From NCBI RefSeq assembly GCF_030315685.1, contig NZ_JASXSI010000016.1, positions 83,237 through 147,236 of the forward strand: a stretch of 64,000 nt of DNA, given 5' to 3'. The notes below the pieces were generated by a model. That model did not search any database. It was not told the DNA's origin and saw only the letters and a program-made list of their open reading frames with translations. The first letter of the stretch is position 1. Every line of letters starts with the position of its first letter. The position numbers and the translations under genes are program-made. Of the stretch, positions 26,041 through 35,268 are shown piece after piece. Origin of the DNA: Gordonia sp. ABSL11-1. GTDB taxonomy: Bacteria; Actinomycetota; Actinomycetes; Mycobacteriales; Mycobacteriaceae.

Positions 26041-27636
26041 TCAGCCCAGCTGATCAGGTTCGCGGACGTGGATGAGAGTCGGCCGGTCGGCGGAGAACGA
26101 CTCCGAGACAGCCGGTCCCACCTCCTCATAGGAACCGGCGGCGACTCCGTGGCAGCCGAGAGCACGTGCCACCGCCGGGAAGTCGACATCCCGCAGGTCG
26201 ACGGCAAGGGCGCGTCCGTCGCGTTCGATCATCTCGCGACGGATCTCGCCGTACCCGCTGTTGTCGACGATCACGACCGGCAACGCCAGGCGCGCCTGGG
26301 CAGCGGTCGCCAGTTCCGCGAGTGAGAACATGACGCCACCATCGCCGAGCACCGACACCACCTGTCGCCCCGGTCGGGCGATCGCGGCGCCGATGGCCGC
26401 CGGCAGCGCATAGCCGAGTGTGCCCAGGCCCGCGGAGTACACGAACGACCGCGGTCGGTGTAAGGGCAGATTGGCCAACAATCCGTAGTAACACGACATG
26501 GACTGGTCGGCGACCACCACCGCGTCGCGGTCGAGCGCGGCCGACAACGACGCACACAGCCCCAGATATGCCCGGCCCACCGAACGCGCCTCGGCTCCGA
26601 GCCGATTTCGCCACTCCCTGGCACGATCAGCACCGGCCGACGACGCCTGCGGCAGGCGCGACGCGAGGTCGGCGAGCACGAACGCGGCATCCCCGACCAC
26701 CGCCACCTCGGGTTTCGCGTTCGTGGCAACCATGAGCGGGTCGAGATCGACTCGGATCAACCGGGTGGCCGGTATCGGACCCGACCACCAGTCCGCAGGT
26801 GCCAGTTCGGTTCCCACGGCGAGGACCACATCGCAGTCCCGAACCAGGTCACGGATCCGGGACAGGTGGACCCCTGCGCCGAGCGACAGCGAATGATCCT
26901 CGGGGAGGACACCTTTACCATTCGCAGAGGTGACCACCGGGGCATCTGTCTTGTCGGCGAACGCGAGCAGTTCCGACGATGCGGCGCTCGCTCCCCCGCC
27001 GGCGATGATCAGTGGGCGCCGCGCCTCCGACAGGACGGTCGACGCGGCCTCCAGCACGGCCTCCGCAGGCACCTGCGTCGGCGATGTCATCGGCAGCATA
27101 TCGATACTCACCTCCTCCGACGCGTCGAGCAGGTCGAGAGGAATCTCCAGGTAGGCGGGTCGAGGACGTCCGACCGTCATCGCGGTGAAGCACTGGGCCA
27201 CAGCGTGCGGTATCTCGGTGAGAGTCGTCACCCGCTGCGCATGGGCGACCACGGCGGCCATCGCATCGAACTGACTCCGCACTTCGTGCAGGAGTCCGTT
27301 GTGTCCGCTCGGGTGGTCCGACGGCATCCCCGGCGCGATGAACAGCACGGGTATCGAATCCGAATACGCCTGCGCTGCTGCGGCTGCCGCATTGAGGATG
27401 GCCGGGCCGGTGGTGGTCACCACCACCCCCGGGCGACCGGACAGGCGTGAGTAGCCGTCGGCGGCGTAACCGGCCCCCTGCTCATGACGGGGAGTCACAT
27501 GGGTGATCGGCGACTCGGCGAGCGCGGAGTAGATGGCCAGGTTGTGGGTGCCAGGGATGCCGAACACGGTGTCGACGCCGTGGGTGACCAACGCATCGAC
27601 AACCGCTCGGCCCCCTGACCGAACCACGAGTGGCAC
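26041..27636 (-). CDS. Thiamine-diphosphate-dependent enzyme (acetolactate synthase-like)
   Basis: 531 residues from GTG 27636 (AAGGAGGA eight bases upstream). N-terminal PYR domain with GVDTVFGIPGTHNLAIY and catalytic Glu in TPRHEQGAGYAADGYSR; central domain RRPLIIAGGGASAAS; C-terminal PP domain VLGDGGVMFSLAELATA through VDNSGYGEIRREM (GDG to N). Members include acetolactate synthase, benzoylformate and 2-oxoacid decarboxylases; the lone gene with no small subunit argues against branched-chain biosynthesis. Exact substrate unknown. Downstream of an alpha/beta hydrolase gene by 67 bases. Confidence 0.85.
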   Translation of the reverse strand: MPLVVRSGGRAVVDALVTHGVDTVFGIPGTHNLAIYSALAESPITHVTPRHEQGAGYAADGYSRLSGRPGVVVTTTGPAILNAAAAAAQAYSDSIPVLFIAPGMPSDHPSGHNGLLHEVRSQFDAMAAVVAHAQRVTTLTEIPHAVAQCFTAMTVGRPRPAYLEIPLDLLDASEEVSIDMLPMTSPTQVPAEAVLEAASTVLSEARRPLIIAGGGASAASSELLAFADKTDAPVVTSANGKGVLPEDHSLSLGAGVHLSRIRDLVRDCDVVLAVGTELAPADWWSGPIPATRLIRVDLDPLMVATNAKPEVAVVGDAAFVLADLASRLPQASSAGADRAREWRNRLGAEARSVGRAYLGLCASLSAALDRDAVVVADQSMSCYYGLLANLPLHRPRSFVYSAGLGTLGYALPAAIGAAIARPGRQVVSVLGDGGVMFSLAELATAAQARLALPVVIVDNSGYGEIRREMIERDGRALAVDLRDVDFPAVARALGCHGVAAGSYEEVGPAVSESFSADRPTLIHVREPDQLG

Positions 27637-27703
27637 TGTTCCGTCCTCCTTCCGGATAGAGATCGGTGGCGTGAAACATGCAGGGCGATGGCCGATGTTC
27701 TGC

Positions 27704-28537
27704 TCAGGCGTTGACCCGATCCAGGATCGTCGACGCGACATCGGCGGGGCGACTCTCCGGCAACCAATGGTCGGCGTCACGCAGTACACGGAACTCGTGC
27801 GGCGCGTCGACGTACCGTGAGGTCATCTCCGCCGCAGCCCGGCCGAGCGCGAAATCGCCGTCGCTCCACGCGTAGGTGGTGGGCACGGTGATCAGTCCCA
27901 CCTCGTCCTCGCGGGTCCAGAACGGCATGCCGCGATACCAGTTCAACGCCCCCGTCAGCGCACCCGAGGCGACGATGTCGTCGTGGAGGCGACGGGCGAA
28001 CGGTTCCGGCATGCCCATCCGCTCCCCACCTCTCGACGTCCGAAAGAATCTGGACAGGAACAACTCCGGGAGTGTCGGCAGATTGAACACGAACATGTAC
28101 CAGGACCGCAGGATCTGACCGCGCGGCATGGCCTTGATGAACGCCGCCGGGTGTGGCACCGAGAACGTTGTCAGCGTGCGCACCCGATCGGGATGTCTCG
28201 ACGCCACCGCCCACGCGGCGATGCCACCCCAGTCGTGACCGACGAGGTCGACCGAGTCGACTCCCAGAGCATCGATGAGGGGCATCACGTCGTCGGCGAT
28301 CTGACCGATCCGATAGTCCCGGCGGGCGGTGGGACGAGCACGTGGGGAGTAGCCGCGCATGTCGGGTGCGAGTGTGCGACGACCCTTCTCGTGCAACAGC
28401 GGCGTCACGAGGTCCCACGCCGTCGCGCGTTGCGGGAACCCGTGCAACAGGATCGTCGGCGGGCCGTCGAGCGGTCCGCTGTCGATCACGTCGAAGACAT
28501 AGGGCCCATGTCTGAATTCGGTGATGCGTCCGGTCAT
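27704..28537 (-). CDS. Alpha/beta hydrolase (epoxide hydrolase/dehalogenase subgroup)
   Basis: 277 residues. Oxyanion HGFPQRATAW, nucleophile elbow VGHDWGGIAAW with Asp as nucleophile, and general base His in LRDADHWLPESRP. The Asp nucleophile and lid type place it with epoxide hydrolases or haloalkane dehalogenases rather than esterases. Substrate unknown. Likely in one operon with the ThDP enzyme downstream. Confidence 0.85.
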   Translation of the reverse strand: MTGRITEFRHGPYVFDVIDSGPLDGPPTILLHGFPQRATAWDLVTPLLHEKGRRTLAPDMRGYSPRARPTARRDYRIGQIADDVMPLIDALGVDSVDLVGHDWGGIAAWAVASRHPDRVRTLTTFSVPHPAAFIKAMPRGQILRSWYMFVFNLPTLPELFLSRFFRTSRGGERMGMPEPFARRLHDDIVASGALTGALNWYRGMPFWTREDEVGLITVPTTYAWSDGDFALGRAAAEMTSRYVDAPHEFRVLRDADHWLPESRPADVASTILDRVNA

Positions 28538-28595
28538 GACGGCATCTTGTCAGAGATCGGAAGCAACCAGCGATTCCCGGCGATATGATTCCGGC

Positions 28596-29050
28596 ATGAC
28601 CGGCGACCAGCTCCGCCTGACCGTGGTTCTGGAGAAGCGGGGCCCAGCGGCAGCAATCGTGCTGACCGATGATCAGGTCGCCGCTCTCCGCGCTCCGACC
28701 AAGACGCCCCCGGTCCGCTTCACGATCAGCTCCCAGACAGTCCAGGGCAGGATCGGACGTATGGGTGGCGAGAACCTCCTGGGACTGAACAAGAGCGTTC
28801 GCGGACAACTCGGCGTCGATGCCGGCGACACCGTCGACGTCATCATCGAAGCCGATCTCGCACCACGGGAGGTCTCGTTGCCACCCGAACTCGCACGCGC
28901 CCTCGACGCTGATCCGAGCCTTCGTGCGCTTTCGACGACCTGGCCCCGTCCCGTCGTAAAGAGCATGCGCGCTCGGTGGCCGATGCCAAGCAGGAGAAGA
29001 CACGCGAACGACGGCTCGCCGCAATTGTCGATTCGCTGAAGGTCGGCTGA
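28596..29050 (+). pseudogene. YdeI/OmpD-associated-type protein with DUF1905 domain, -1 frameshift
   Basis: The first frame from ATG 28596 encodes DUF1905 (LTVVLEKRGPAAAIVL to LGVDAGDTVDVIIEADLAPREVSLPPELARAL). At about 28926-28930 the frame changes: the conserved OmdA C-terminus FDDLAPSRRKEHARSV, AKQEKTRERRLAAIVDSLKVG is read from 28928 to a TGA at 29048. One missing base near 28928 explains it. Read as is, the first frame ends at 29039 with a non-homologous tail. It is either a real mutation or a sequencing slip; see findings. Confidence 0.8.
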
Positions 29051-29101
29051 GCGCGGGATTCGGCACGAACCCGTCGATCCCGCCGAAGAGACACCGCACA
29101 A

Positions 29102-29139
29102 CGAGAACCGTCCACCCCGTGTGGGGTGGACGGTTCTCG
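29102..29139. terminator. Bidirectional hairpin terminator
   Basis: A perfect 17-bp stem, CGAGAACCGTCCACCCC (29102-29118) and its complement (29123-29139), with loop GTGT. It lies between the convergent YdeI-type gene and the GT39 gene. Confidence 0.88.
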
Positions 29140-29155
29140 CGTCGGCGCTTCCGTG

Positions 29156-31258
29156 TCAGATCAGCTTGTAGACGGTGGTCCCGCCGACAGTGGTAGCGGT
29201 GTAGTTCTGCGCAACCCAGGTGGCGATCTCGGAGTTCCCGCCAGGACCGCCCTGACCGCCCTGACCGCCGCCGATGTAGTAGGCGATCTTGCCGGCCTTC
29301 ACGTAATCGATGAACTGTTGCAGCGTCGGAGCGGGGTCACCGCTCCAGCCGCCGATGGCCATCACCGCAGTGCCCGTGGCGATCTCGATCCCGGCCGCCG
29401 ACTGCGACCCGTTGGTGGCCGCCGACCATGTGGTGGTCGTCGCCGTCAGCAGTGTGGCCAGTTCGGTGTTCGACGAGATGTCGCCCATACCGCCGGTCCC
29501 GCCGCCTCCGCGACTCCCGTCCTGCTGTGTCTGACCCTGCTGCGTCTGACCCTGCTGCGTCTGACCCTGCTGTGTCTGCCCCTGCCCGGCCGTCATCGAC
29601 GATCCCGAACCGGCCGAACCGGTCGTGGTTCCGTCGGATCCGGCTCCGCCGCCAGGCATTCCACCGCCCGGCCCACCCATGCCACCGCTCTCCATGGAGG
29701 TCTGCACCGCAGTCGGGATGGACCCGCTGTGTGGTGTCGCGGCGGTCGCGATCGCGAACCCGACGCTACCTCCGGCTCCGGCGAGCGCGCCGATGATGAC
29801 CGCACCGGCCACCGCCTTACGCCAGGCCATGGCGCTGCCCACCAGTAGGAGCAGTACGCTCACGATCGTCGCCCCGCCGATCAGCCAGCGGCACCACTGC
29901 GGTCCGAAGTCGTTGCGGCTCAACAACACGATGGACCACCAGCCGGCGAGGGCGATCATCCCGGCCATGGCGAGACGGCCGTCCCAGTGATCGCGACGAC
30001 GCCACGCGAACACACCACCCATGCCGACCAGCGCGCCGATCGCCGGCGCCAGCGCCACCGTGTAGTACGGGTGGATGGTGCCACTCATGTAGCTGAAGAT
30101 CAGCCCGGTGACGATCAGCCAACCGCCCCAGGCGAGGACCGCACCGCCCTCGACGCGCGAGAGTCCGTCGGCGAAGCGGAAGATCGGGAAGCTGCGCACG
30201 CCCAGGTACACGGCGAAGACGAGGGCGAGAAGTGCGACGGGGAGGAGCCACGAGATCTCGTTGCCCATCTCAGAGCCGAACAGTCGGCTGAGCCCGGTCG
30301 AGCCGCCGAACGATCCGCCTGTCTGGCCGCCGCCCGGGCCACCACCGCCTCCCGATCCGTTTCCGCCGTTGATTCGGCCGACACCGTTGTAGCCCCAGAC
30401 GAGATCCATGAAGGTGTTGTTCGTCGACCCACCGATGTACGGGCGAGAGGACGCGGGGGTCAGGATGGTCGCGACGACGAACCAACCAGCGGAGACGATC
30501 AACGCCGCCGTGGCACCGAGGAGATGGCCGATGCGCTTGAGCCAGCCGTTGTCGGCGAAGAGGAGATAGGCCAGGCCGAAGGCCGGCAGCACCAGGAGGC
30601 CTTGCAGCATCTTGGTCAGGAACGCGAATCCGAGCGCGACGCCGACGAGGGCGAGCCACCGTCCGGAGTTCGTGCCGATGGCGCGGATGAGCGCGTAGCC
30701 GGCAGCGACCATCAGCAGCACCAGCAGTGCGTCCGGGTTGTTGAACCGGAACATCAACGCGGCAGCCGGCGTGAACGCGAGGACCCCGCCGGCGATCAGG
30801 CCGGCAGCCGTGCCGTGCCGCGGGTCGGCGAAGGTACGGCGCATCGCGCAGTACAGGAGGGCCACCGCCGCGACGCCCATCAGCGCCTGCGGCACCAGAA
30901 CCGCCCAACTGTTCATGCCGAACACACGCACCGACAGTCCCGTCACCCAGAGGGATGCCGGCGGCTTGTCGACGGTGATGAAGTTCGAGGAGTCGAGAGC
31001 TCCGAAGAACCACGCCTTCCAACTCTGCGACCCGGCCTGCGCGGCAGCGGCGTAGAAGGTGTTCGCGTACCCGCTCGACGACAGGTTCCAGAGATAGAGC
31101 ACCGCCGTCGTCGCGAGCAGACCCGCGAGGGCGAACGGACTCCAGCGCAAGGCTCGATGCGGGGTCGGGCGGTCGGCAAGTTGCCGGCCGTGCCGGCCGG
31201 ACGGGGGCGGCGGCTCGCCGGGCACGTGTGCGTCCCGGTGGTCCAGCACTGCGGTCAT
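29156..31258 (-). CDS. GT39 (ArnT/PMT-like) polyprenyl-sugar glycosyltransferase
   Basis: 700 residues. N-terminal GT-C membrane region with about twelve helices, the FITVDKPPASLWVTGLSVRVFG loop and GLSRL; motif FRFNNPDALLVLLMVAAGYALIRA. A Gly/Gln-rich linker follows, then a roughly 110-residue extracytoplasmic C-terminal domain (MGDISSNTELATLLT to TTVYKLI). Such proteins transfer a sugar from a polyprenyl phosphate to an envelope acceptor. The usual DE pair of loop 1 appears replaced by GYANTFY, so donor chemistry is uncertain. GGAGGA three bases before ATG 31258 fixes the start. Confidence 0.85.
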   Translation of the reverse strand: MTAVLDHRDAHVPGEPPPPSGRHGRQLADRPTPHRALRWSPFALAGLLATTAVLYLWNLSSSGYANTFYAAAAQAGSQSWKAWFFGALDSSNFITVDKPPASLWVTGLSVRVFGMNSWAVLVPQALMGVAAVALLYCAMRRTFADPRHGTAAGLIAGGVLAFTPAAALMFRFNNPDALLVLLMVAAGYALIRAIGTNSGRWLALVGVALGFAFLTKMLQGLLVLPAFGLAYLLFADNGWLKRIGHLLGATAALIVSAGWFVVATILTPASSRPYIGGSTNNTFMDLVWGYNGVGRINGGNGSGGGGGPGGGQTGGSFGGSTGLSRLFGSEMGNEISWLLPVALLALVFAVYLGVRSFPIFRFADGLSRVEGGAVLAWGGWLIVTGLIFSYMSGTIHPYYTVALAPAIGALVGMGGVFAWRRRDHWDGRLAMAGMIALAGWWSIVLLSRNDFGPQWCRWLIGGATIVSVLLLLVGSAMAWRKAVAGAVIIGALAGAGGSVGFAIATAATPHSGSIPTAVQTSMESGGMGGPGGGMPGGGAGSDGTTTGSAGSGSSMTAGQGQTQQGQTQQGQTQQGQTQQDGSRGGGGTGGMGDISSNTELATLLTATTTTWSAATNGSQSAAGIEIATGTAVMAIGGWSGDPAPTLQQFIDYVKAGKIAYYIGGGQGGQGGPGGNSEIATWVAQNYTATTVGGTTVYKLI
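29522..29581 (-). repeat. Four 15-bp coding repeats (GQTQQ)
   Basis: CTGCTGTGTCTGACC-like units occur four times in tandem and encode GQTQQ in the linker of the GT39 protein. Confidence 0.85.
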
Positions 31259-31431
31259 GAGTCCTCCTGTATCGAATGTGATGACCCCACAGTGCGGTCG
31301 TCGACTCCCGTCAGGCTGGACGCCGGCTGGGAGAACCCTGTGAGCGGTGTCGTGGCGCGGTTCGCACCCCGCACCCGATGCCGCACGTCGTCGTCCGTCT
31401 TCGCCCGTCTTCGCCCAATCCCGGACGTCCC

Positions 31432-31530
31432 CCGGAAAACCGCCCCGGACATCCGCCCCTCGCAGAGGCGGCGTCGACACTATGTCGACGCCTCCGCTGG
31501 TAAGGGCGCTTTTCCGGGGCGGTTCTCCGG
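31432..31530. terminator. Nested inverted repeats between cyclase and GT39 genes
   Basis: Outer arms 31432-31449 and 31513-31530 match at 17 of 18 bases (core GGAAAACCGCCCCGG). An inner perfect hairpin GGCGTCGACA / TGTCGACGCC lies at 31470-31492 with a 3-base loop. The 99-bp element is in the 290-base space downstream of the cyclase gene and upstream of the GT39 start, so it may terminate the former or be a small mobile remnant. The rest of 31259-31431 shows nothing else. Confidence 0.55.
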
Positions 31531-31549
31531 AGCACTCAGCCGCGGATGA

Positions 31550-32347
31550 TCACACCACCGCCAGCACCCGCGCCGGGCCGCCTGTCCCGCCCGCGAATCG
31601 CGGCGCACCGACGATGACCTGCGCCCCGACCGCAGGTACCGATGACAGGTTCGCCATCGCCTCGACCGCGTATCGTCCCGCGCCGAGGATCGCGGTGTGT
31701 GCGCCGACGGCACCACGGATGTCGACGCTCAGGGTGTCGGTGCCGATGGCGACGACACCGCGTTCGCGCACCAGCATCGTCACCGCGGCAGGATCGAATC
31801 CGGCAGCGTCGGCGCCACCTGTGCTCGGTTGCCACCCGCTGTGCAACGCGACCAGTGCGCCATTCGGAATTCGACCATGCCGGGACTCATGCACCTCGAC
31901 GTCACGCTCGGTGAGTCTCGCCCGACGATCCGCTCGGGCACGATCGGCGATGCTGATGACGATCAACGGGGCGATGAGGTCGCGGGCCGGTATCCGATCC
32001 ACCGTGATCCCGTTGCCGATCTTGTGGGCCGGTGCGTCGACATGCGTGCCCGAGTGCTCGGAGAACGACATCCACCGGGTCGCGAAACCCTGATTGCCCG
32101 GCCCGATCCTCGACGTCGGGACCGCGACGACCGGGGCGCTGCCCGGCCACAGCGGGAAGTCATGGGAGAGAACATGGGTGAGGTCGACGACGCGACCACG
32201 CCCCGGGGACGCGCCGGCCTCGCCCGACGCTGCCGAAGCCACCCCGACCACACCCGCCGCGACGCCCCCGGTCATGCGCAGCGCGGTGCGCCGGGAGAAA
32301 CGACGGGCCTCCTCGTGCGCATGCCGCACCAGGTCGTCGTCGCACAT
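31550..32347 (-). CDS. Tat-exported cyclase-family metal-dependent hydrolase
   Basis: 265 residues. Twin-arginine signal FSRRTALRMTGGVAAGVVG, then the cyclase core: VVDLTHVLSHDFPLWPG and SFSEHSGTHVDAPAH (the HxGTHxDxPxH zinc motif of KynB-like formamidases), late GTDTLSVDI. Hydrolyses an amide or cyclic substrate outside the membrane; identity unknown. Start 24 bases from the end of the sugar dehydrogenase gene, so the two may be one operon. Confidence 0.85.
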   Translation of the reverse strand: MCDDDLVRHAHEEARRFSRRTALRMTGGVAAGVVGVASAASGEAGASPGRGRVVDLTHVLSHDFPLWPGSAPVVAVPTSRIGPGNQGFATRWMSFSEHSGTHVDAPAHKIGNGITVDRIPARDLIAPLIVISIADRARADRRARLTERDVEVHESRHGRIPNGALVALHSGWQPSTGGADAAGFDPAAVTMLVRERGVVAIGTDTLSVDIRGAVGAHTAILGAGRYAVEAMANLSSVPAVGAQVIVGAPRFAGGTGGPARVLAVV

Positions 32348-32371
32348 GTCGGTTCCCCTCCGCGGCCGACG

Positions 32372-33580
32372 TCAGGCCGGCTTCACCCGCAGGATGCGGT
32401 CGGTACCACCGTTGTCCGTTGTCAGCAGCAATGAGCCGTCGCTGTCGAGAGCCAGCCCGCGCAGGCGTCCATAGGTGTCCTGCAGTGCGTCCGTGGTCCG
32501 AACCACCTGTGTACCTTGCTCGTTCAGGGTGACGAACTGCAGGTGCTTGCCCTTCTGCGCGGTGATCGCGACGGCCCCGTTCAGATCACCCCAGCCGGAC
32601 GACGGGAGGAACTGCAGCGCCGGCGTCGCCATCGTCGGCTTACCCGTCTTCCAGATCGCGTCGACGGCGCCCGGCACGCGGACCGGATCGGTCATCGGCA
32701 CGGATTCGTCGTAGATGAAGGGGGTGCGGTCCGGCTTGTATCCGTAATTGGCGCCCGCCCGAAGGAGATTCAGTTCGTCGTCGGAGTCCGTGCCCTGTTC
32801 GATGACGTACACCCGACCGTTGCGCAGAGCGACTCCCTGCACGTTGCGGTGCCCGAGCGTGTAGATCGGGCTCGACGGATTCGGATTTCCCGCCGCGGGT
32901 GTGCCGTTCGCGTTGATGTGGAGAACCTTGCCGCCCAACGAATTACGGTTCTGAGGATTCGTCGGGATCGCGTTGTCGCCGGTACCGACCCAGAGTGTGC
33001 CGTCGGCGCCCGCCGTCAGGCCGCACCCCGCGTGGCGGCCCGTGGCCGTCAACGGGATGCCGGTGAGCACGTTCCGTTCGCGGACCATCGTCGACCAGTC
33101 GGCTCCGACACGCCACGACACGATGTTCACGACCTGGCCCGTGTTGGGCCACGGCAGCGGCAGATTCGCCACCGACCCGGGCACGCTGGCCGCCGCACCG
33201 CGGGTCGTCTCCGCCTGGCAGGAGTACACGCGGCGCGTCTGCTCGAATCTCGGATCGAGGGCGAGACCCATCAGGCCCGCCTCCTTCACCGCGAAGATCT
33301 TCGACAGGTCGGCCTTTACCGGCTTCTTCTGCCCGCCCGGCATGACGGCGACGAAACGACCGCTGCGCTCACCGGTGAGGATCACGCCGTCCGGAGCGAC
33401 GACCATGTCCCACGGATGGTCGAGGCCGGACGCGACCGTCGACACCGACAGATTGGGCGCCGCATGGGCCGTCCCGGCGGTACACAGGCCGACGACCAGA
33501 GCTCCGACGGTCAGGCCGACTGCTGCGGCGCGCTTGGCGAGGGCACGGATGGGCACAGTCCGGGATCGAAGTCCGTTCAC
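32372..33580 (-). CDS. Exported glucose/sorbosone dehydrogenase (PQQ-type beta-propeller)
   Basis: 402 residues. Sec signal peptide with cleavage near GTAHAAPN, then GSDH domain: LDHPWDMVVAPDGVILTGERSGR, GLMGLALDPRF, WVGTGDNAIPTNPQNRNSLGGKVL and LGHRNVQGVALRNGRVYVIEQG. Members oxidise aldose sugars with PQQ in the cell envelope; cofactor use here is by family only. Two free Cys (YSCQAETT, GCGLTAG) might form a disulfide. Confidence 0.88.
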   Translation of the reverse strand: MNGLRSRTVPIRALAKRAAAVGLTVGALVVGLCTAGTAHAAPNLSVSTVASGLDHPWDMVVAPDGVILTGERSGRFVAVMPGGQKKPVKADLSKIFAVKEAGLMGLALDPRFEQTRRVYSCQAETTRGAAASVPGSVANLPLPWPNTGQVVNIVSWRVGADWSTMVRERNVLTGIPLTATGRHAGCGLTAGADGTLWVGTGDNAIPTNPQNRNSLGGKVLHINANGTPAAGNPNPSSPIYTLGHRNVQGVALRNGRVYVIEQGTDSDDELNLLRAGANYGYKPDRTPFIYDESVPMTDPVRVPGAVDAIWKTGKPTMATPALQFLPSSGWGDLNGAVAITAQKGKHLQFVTLNEQGTQVVRTTDALQDTYGRLRGLALDSDGSLLLTTDNGGTDRILRVKPA

Positions 33581-33701
33581 GTGGGTACGGTAACCCGCCG
33601 CCGGCGACGACCGCGGCAGGTCGACGGGATCGTGTCCAATTTCCCCGGTCGGGGCTCCTTCGCCTCAGAGGCCCTCGCGCCGGGGGCGTCCCGGAAAATC
33701 C

Positions 33702-35255
33702 TCAGCGTCCCGGCAGATACTTCAGCGCACGGATGGCGTACGGGGTCACGGCACGGTAGACGCCCTTGGGGATGCCGGGAGCCCGATCGATACCGATGAA
33801 CCGCTGCTCGGCGACGGTCTGCGGCTCGGTGTACTTGAGGAGTCCCTCCTCACCGTGTCGTCGGCCGACTCCCGAGATGCCCATGCCACCCATCGGGGCG
33901 GCGGTCGACGCCCACGCGGCGGCGTAGCCCTCGTTGATGTTGACGGTCCCGGCGCGCAACTGGTCGGCGATCGCGTTGGCCTCTGCGCTGCTGCCGGCGA
34001 AGACGCTCGCGTTGAGGCCGTAGCGGGTCTGGTTGGCCAGCTTGATCGCCTCGTCGGTCGAGTCGACGGGATAGATCGCCACGACGGGCCCGAAGGTCTC
34101 CTCGGCGTAGCAGGTCATCTCGTCGGTGACATCGGTGAGCACGGTCGGTTCGAAGAAGAACGGGCCGAGGTCCGCGCGCCGACGGCCGCCCGCGAGCACC
34201 TTCGCCCCCTTGTCGACCGCGTCTTTCACGTGTTCCTCGGCGGTGTCGACCTGCGTGGCCGACGCCAGCGATCCCATGTCGGCGGTGAAGTCGTAAGTGG
34301 CGTCGAGGGTCATCGCCGAGACGAACGCCGCGAACCTCGCGGTGAACTCGTCGGCGATCGCCTTGTCGACGTAGAGCCGCTCGATCGAGATGCACAGCTG
34401 ACCGGAGTTGGAGAAGCAGGCACGGGCGGCACCCTCGACGGCGCGGTCGATGTCGGCCTTGGCGCTGACGATCATCGGATTCTTGCCGCCGAGTTCGGCG
34501 GAGAAGCCGATCAGCCGACGGCCCGCTTGCTCGGCGAGCGTCGCCCCTGTCGACGACGACCCGGTGAACATCACGTAGTCGGTGGTGGCGACGATCGCCT
34601 GCCCGACCACACCACCCGGGCCGGGGACGACGGCGAACAGCTCGGTCGGCAGACCCGCCTCATACAGGAGTTCGGCCAGGGCGAGGGCGCAATACGGTGT
34701 CTGGCTATCCGGCTTGATGACCACACCGTTACCTGCCAGCAGGGCCGCGACGGCGTCGGACACCGCCAGGGTGAGTGGGTAGTTCCACGGACTGATCACG
34801 CCGACGACACCCTTGGGCTGGTATCGCACACGCACGCTGGTGGCACCGGGCAACATGCCGCGAACCTTGTGCTCCGCCAACGTCTTCGGACCGGTTGTCG
34901 CGTAGTGCCGCGCGGTCAGCGCAACGTCGATGACCTCTTCCTGCGCATAGATCCGGGCCTTGCCCGTCTCCGCCTGCGCGATGTCCATCAGTTCGGCGGC
35001 GTTGCGGTGCACCAGTTCCGAGAATGCACTGAGCACTTCCGCGCGCTGTGCGGGGGTGCGCTGCGCCCACCCCTCCTGTGCGGTACGCGCCCGCGCGACG
35101 GCGGTCTCCAAGTCGTGGGCGGTGCCGATCGGGATGGTCGCCATCTCGACGCCGCTGAACGCCTCGAGCACCGCACGCGTCGGACGGGCGTCCGCATCGT
35201 CGATGGCGATCAGACCGGACAGGCGCCGGAAGTACTCGGGTGTGGGCTTCGGCAT
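33702..35255 (-). CDS. gabD2: Succinate-semialdehyde dehydrogenase (NADP+)
   Basis: 517 residues from ATG 35255 (GAGGA upstream). ALDH superfamily: PKGVVGVISPWNYPLT, FTGSSSTGATLAEQAGRRL, catalytic Glu in FSAELGGKNPMIV, catalytic Cys in ACFSNSGQLCISIERLYV, and EETFGPVVAIYPV. The SGQLCISIERLYV context is that of GabD2-type enzymes of mycolata. Oxidises succinate semialdehyde to succinate. Thirteen bases downstream of rraA. Confidence 0.85.
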   Translation of the reverse strand: MPKPTPEYFRRLSGLIAIDDADARPTRAVLEAFSGVEMATIPIGTAHDLETAVARARTAQEGWAQRTPAQRAEVLSAFSELVHRNAAELMDIAQAETGKARIYAQEEVIDVALTARHYATTGPKTLAEHKVRGMLPGATSVRVRYQPKGVVGVISPWNYPLTLAVSDAVAALLAGNGVVIKPDSQTPYCALALAELLYEAGLPTELFAVVPGPGGVVGQAIVATTDYVMFTGSSSTGATLAEQAGRRLIGFSAELGGKNPMIVSAKADIDRAVEGAARACFSNSGQLCISIERLYVDKAIADEFTARFAAFVSAMTLDATYDFTADMGSLASATQVDTAEEHVKDAVDKGAKVLAGGRRRADLGPFFFEPTVLTDVTDEMTCYAEETFGPVVAIYPVDSTDEAIKLANQTRYGLNASVFAGSSAEANAIADQLRAGTVNINEGYAAAWASTAAPMGGMGISGVGRRHGEEGLLKYTEPQTVAEQRFIGIDRAPGIPKGVYRAVTPYAIRALKYLPGR

Positions 35256-35268
35256 GGCAGTGGGTTCC

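Noticed and set aside
31259..31431. Short frames upstream of the GT39 gene
   Set aside because: Mutually overlapping, Arg-rich, no RBS; consistent with non-coding DNA.
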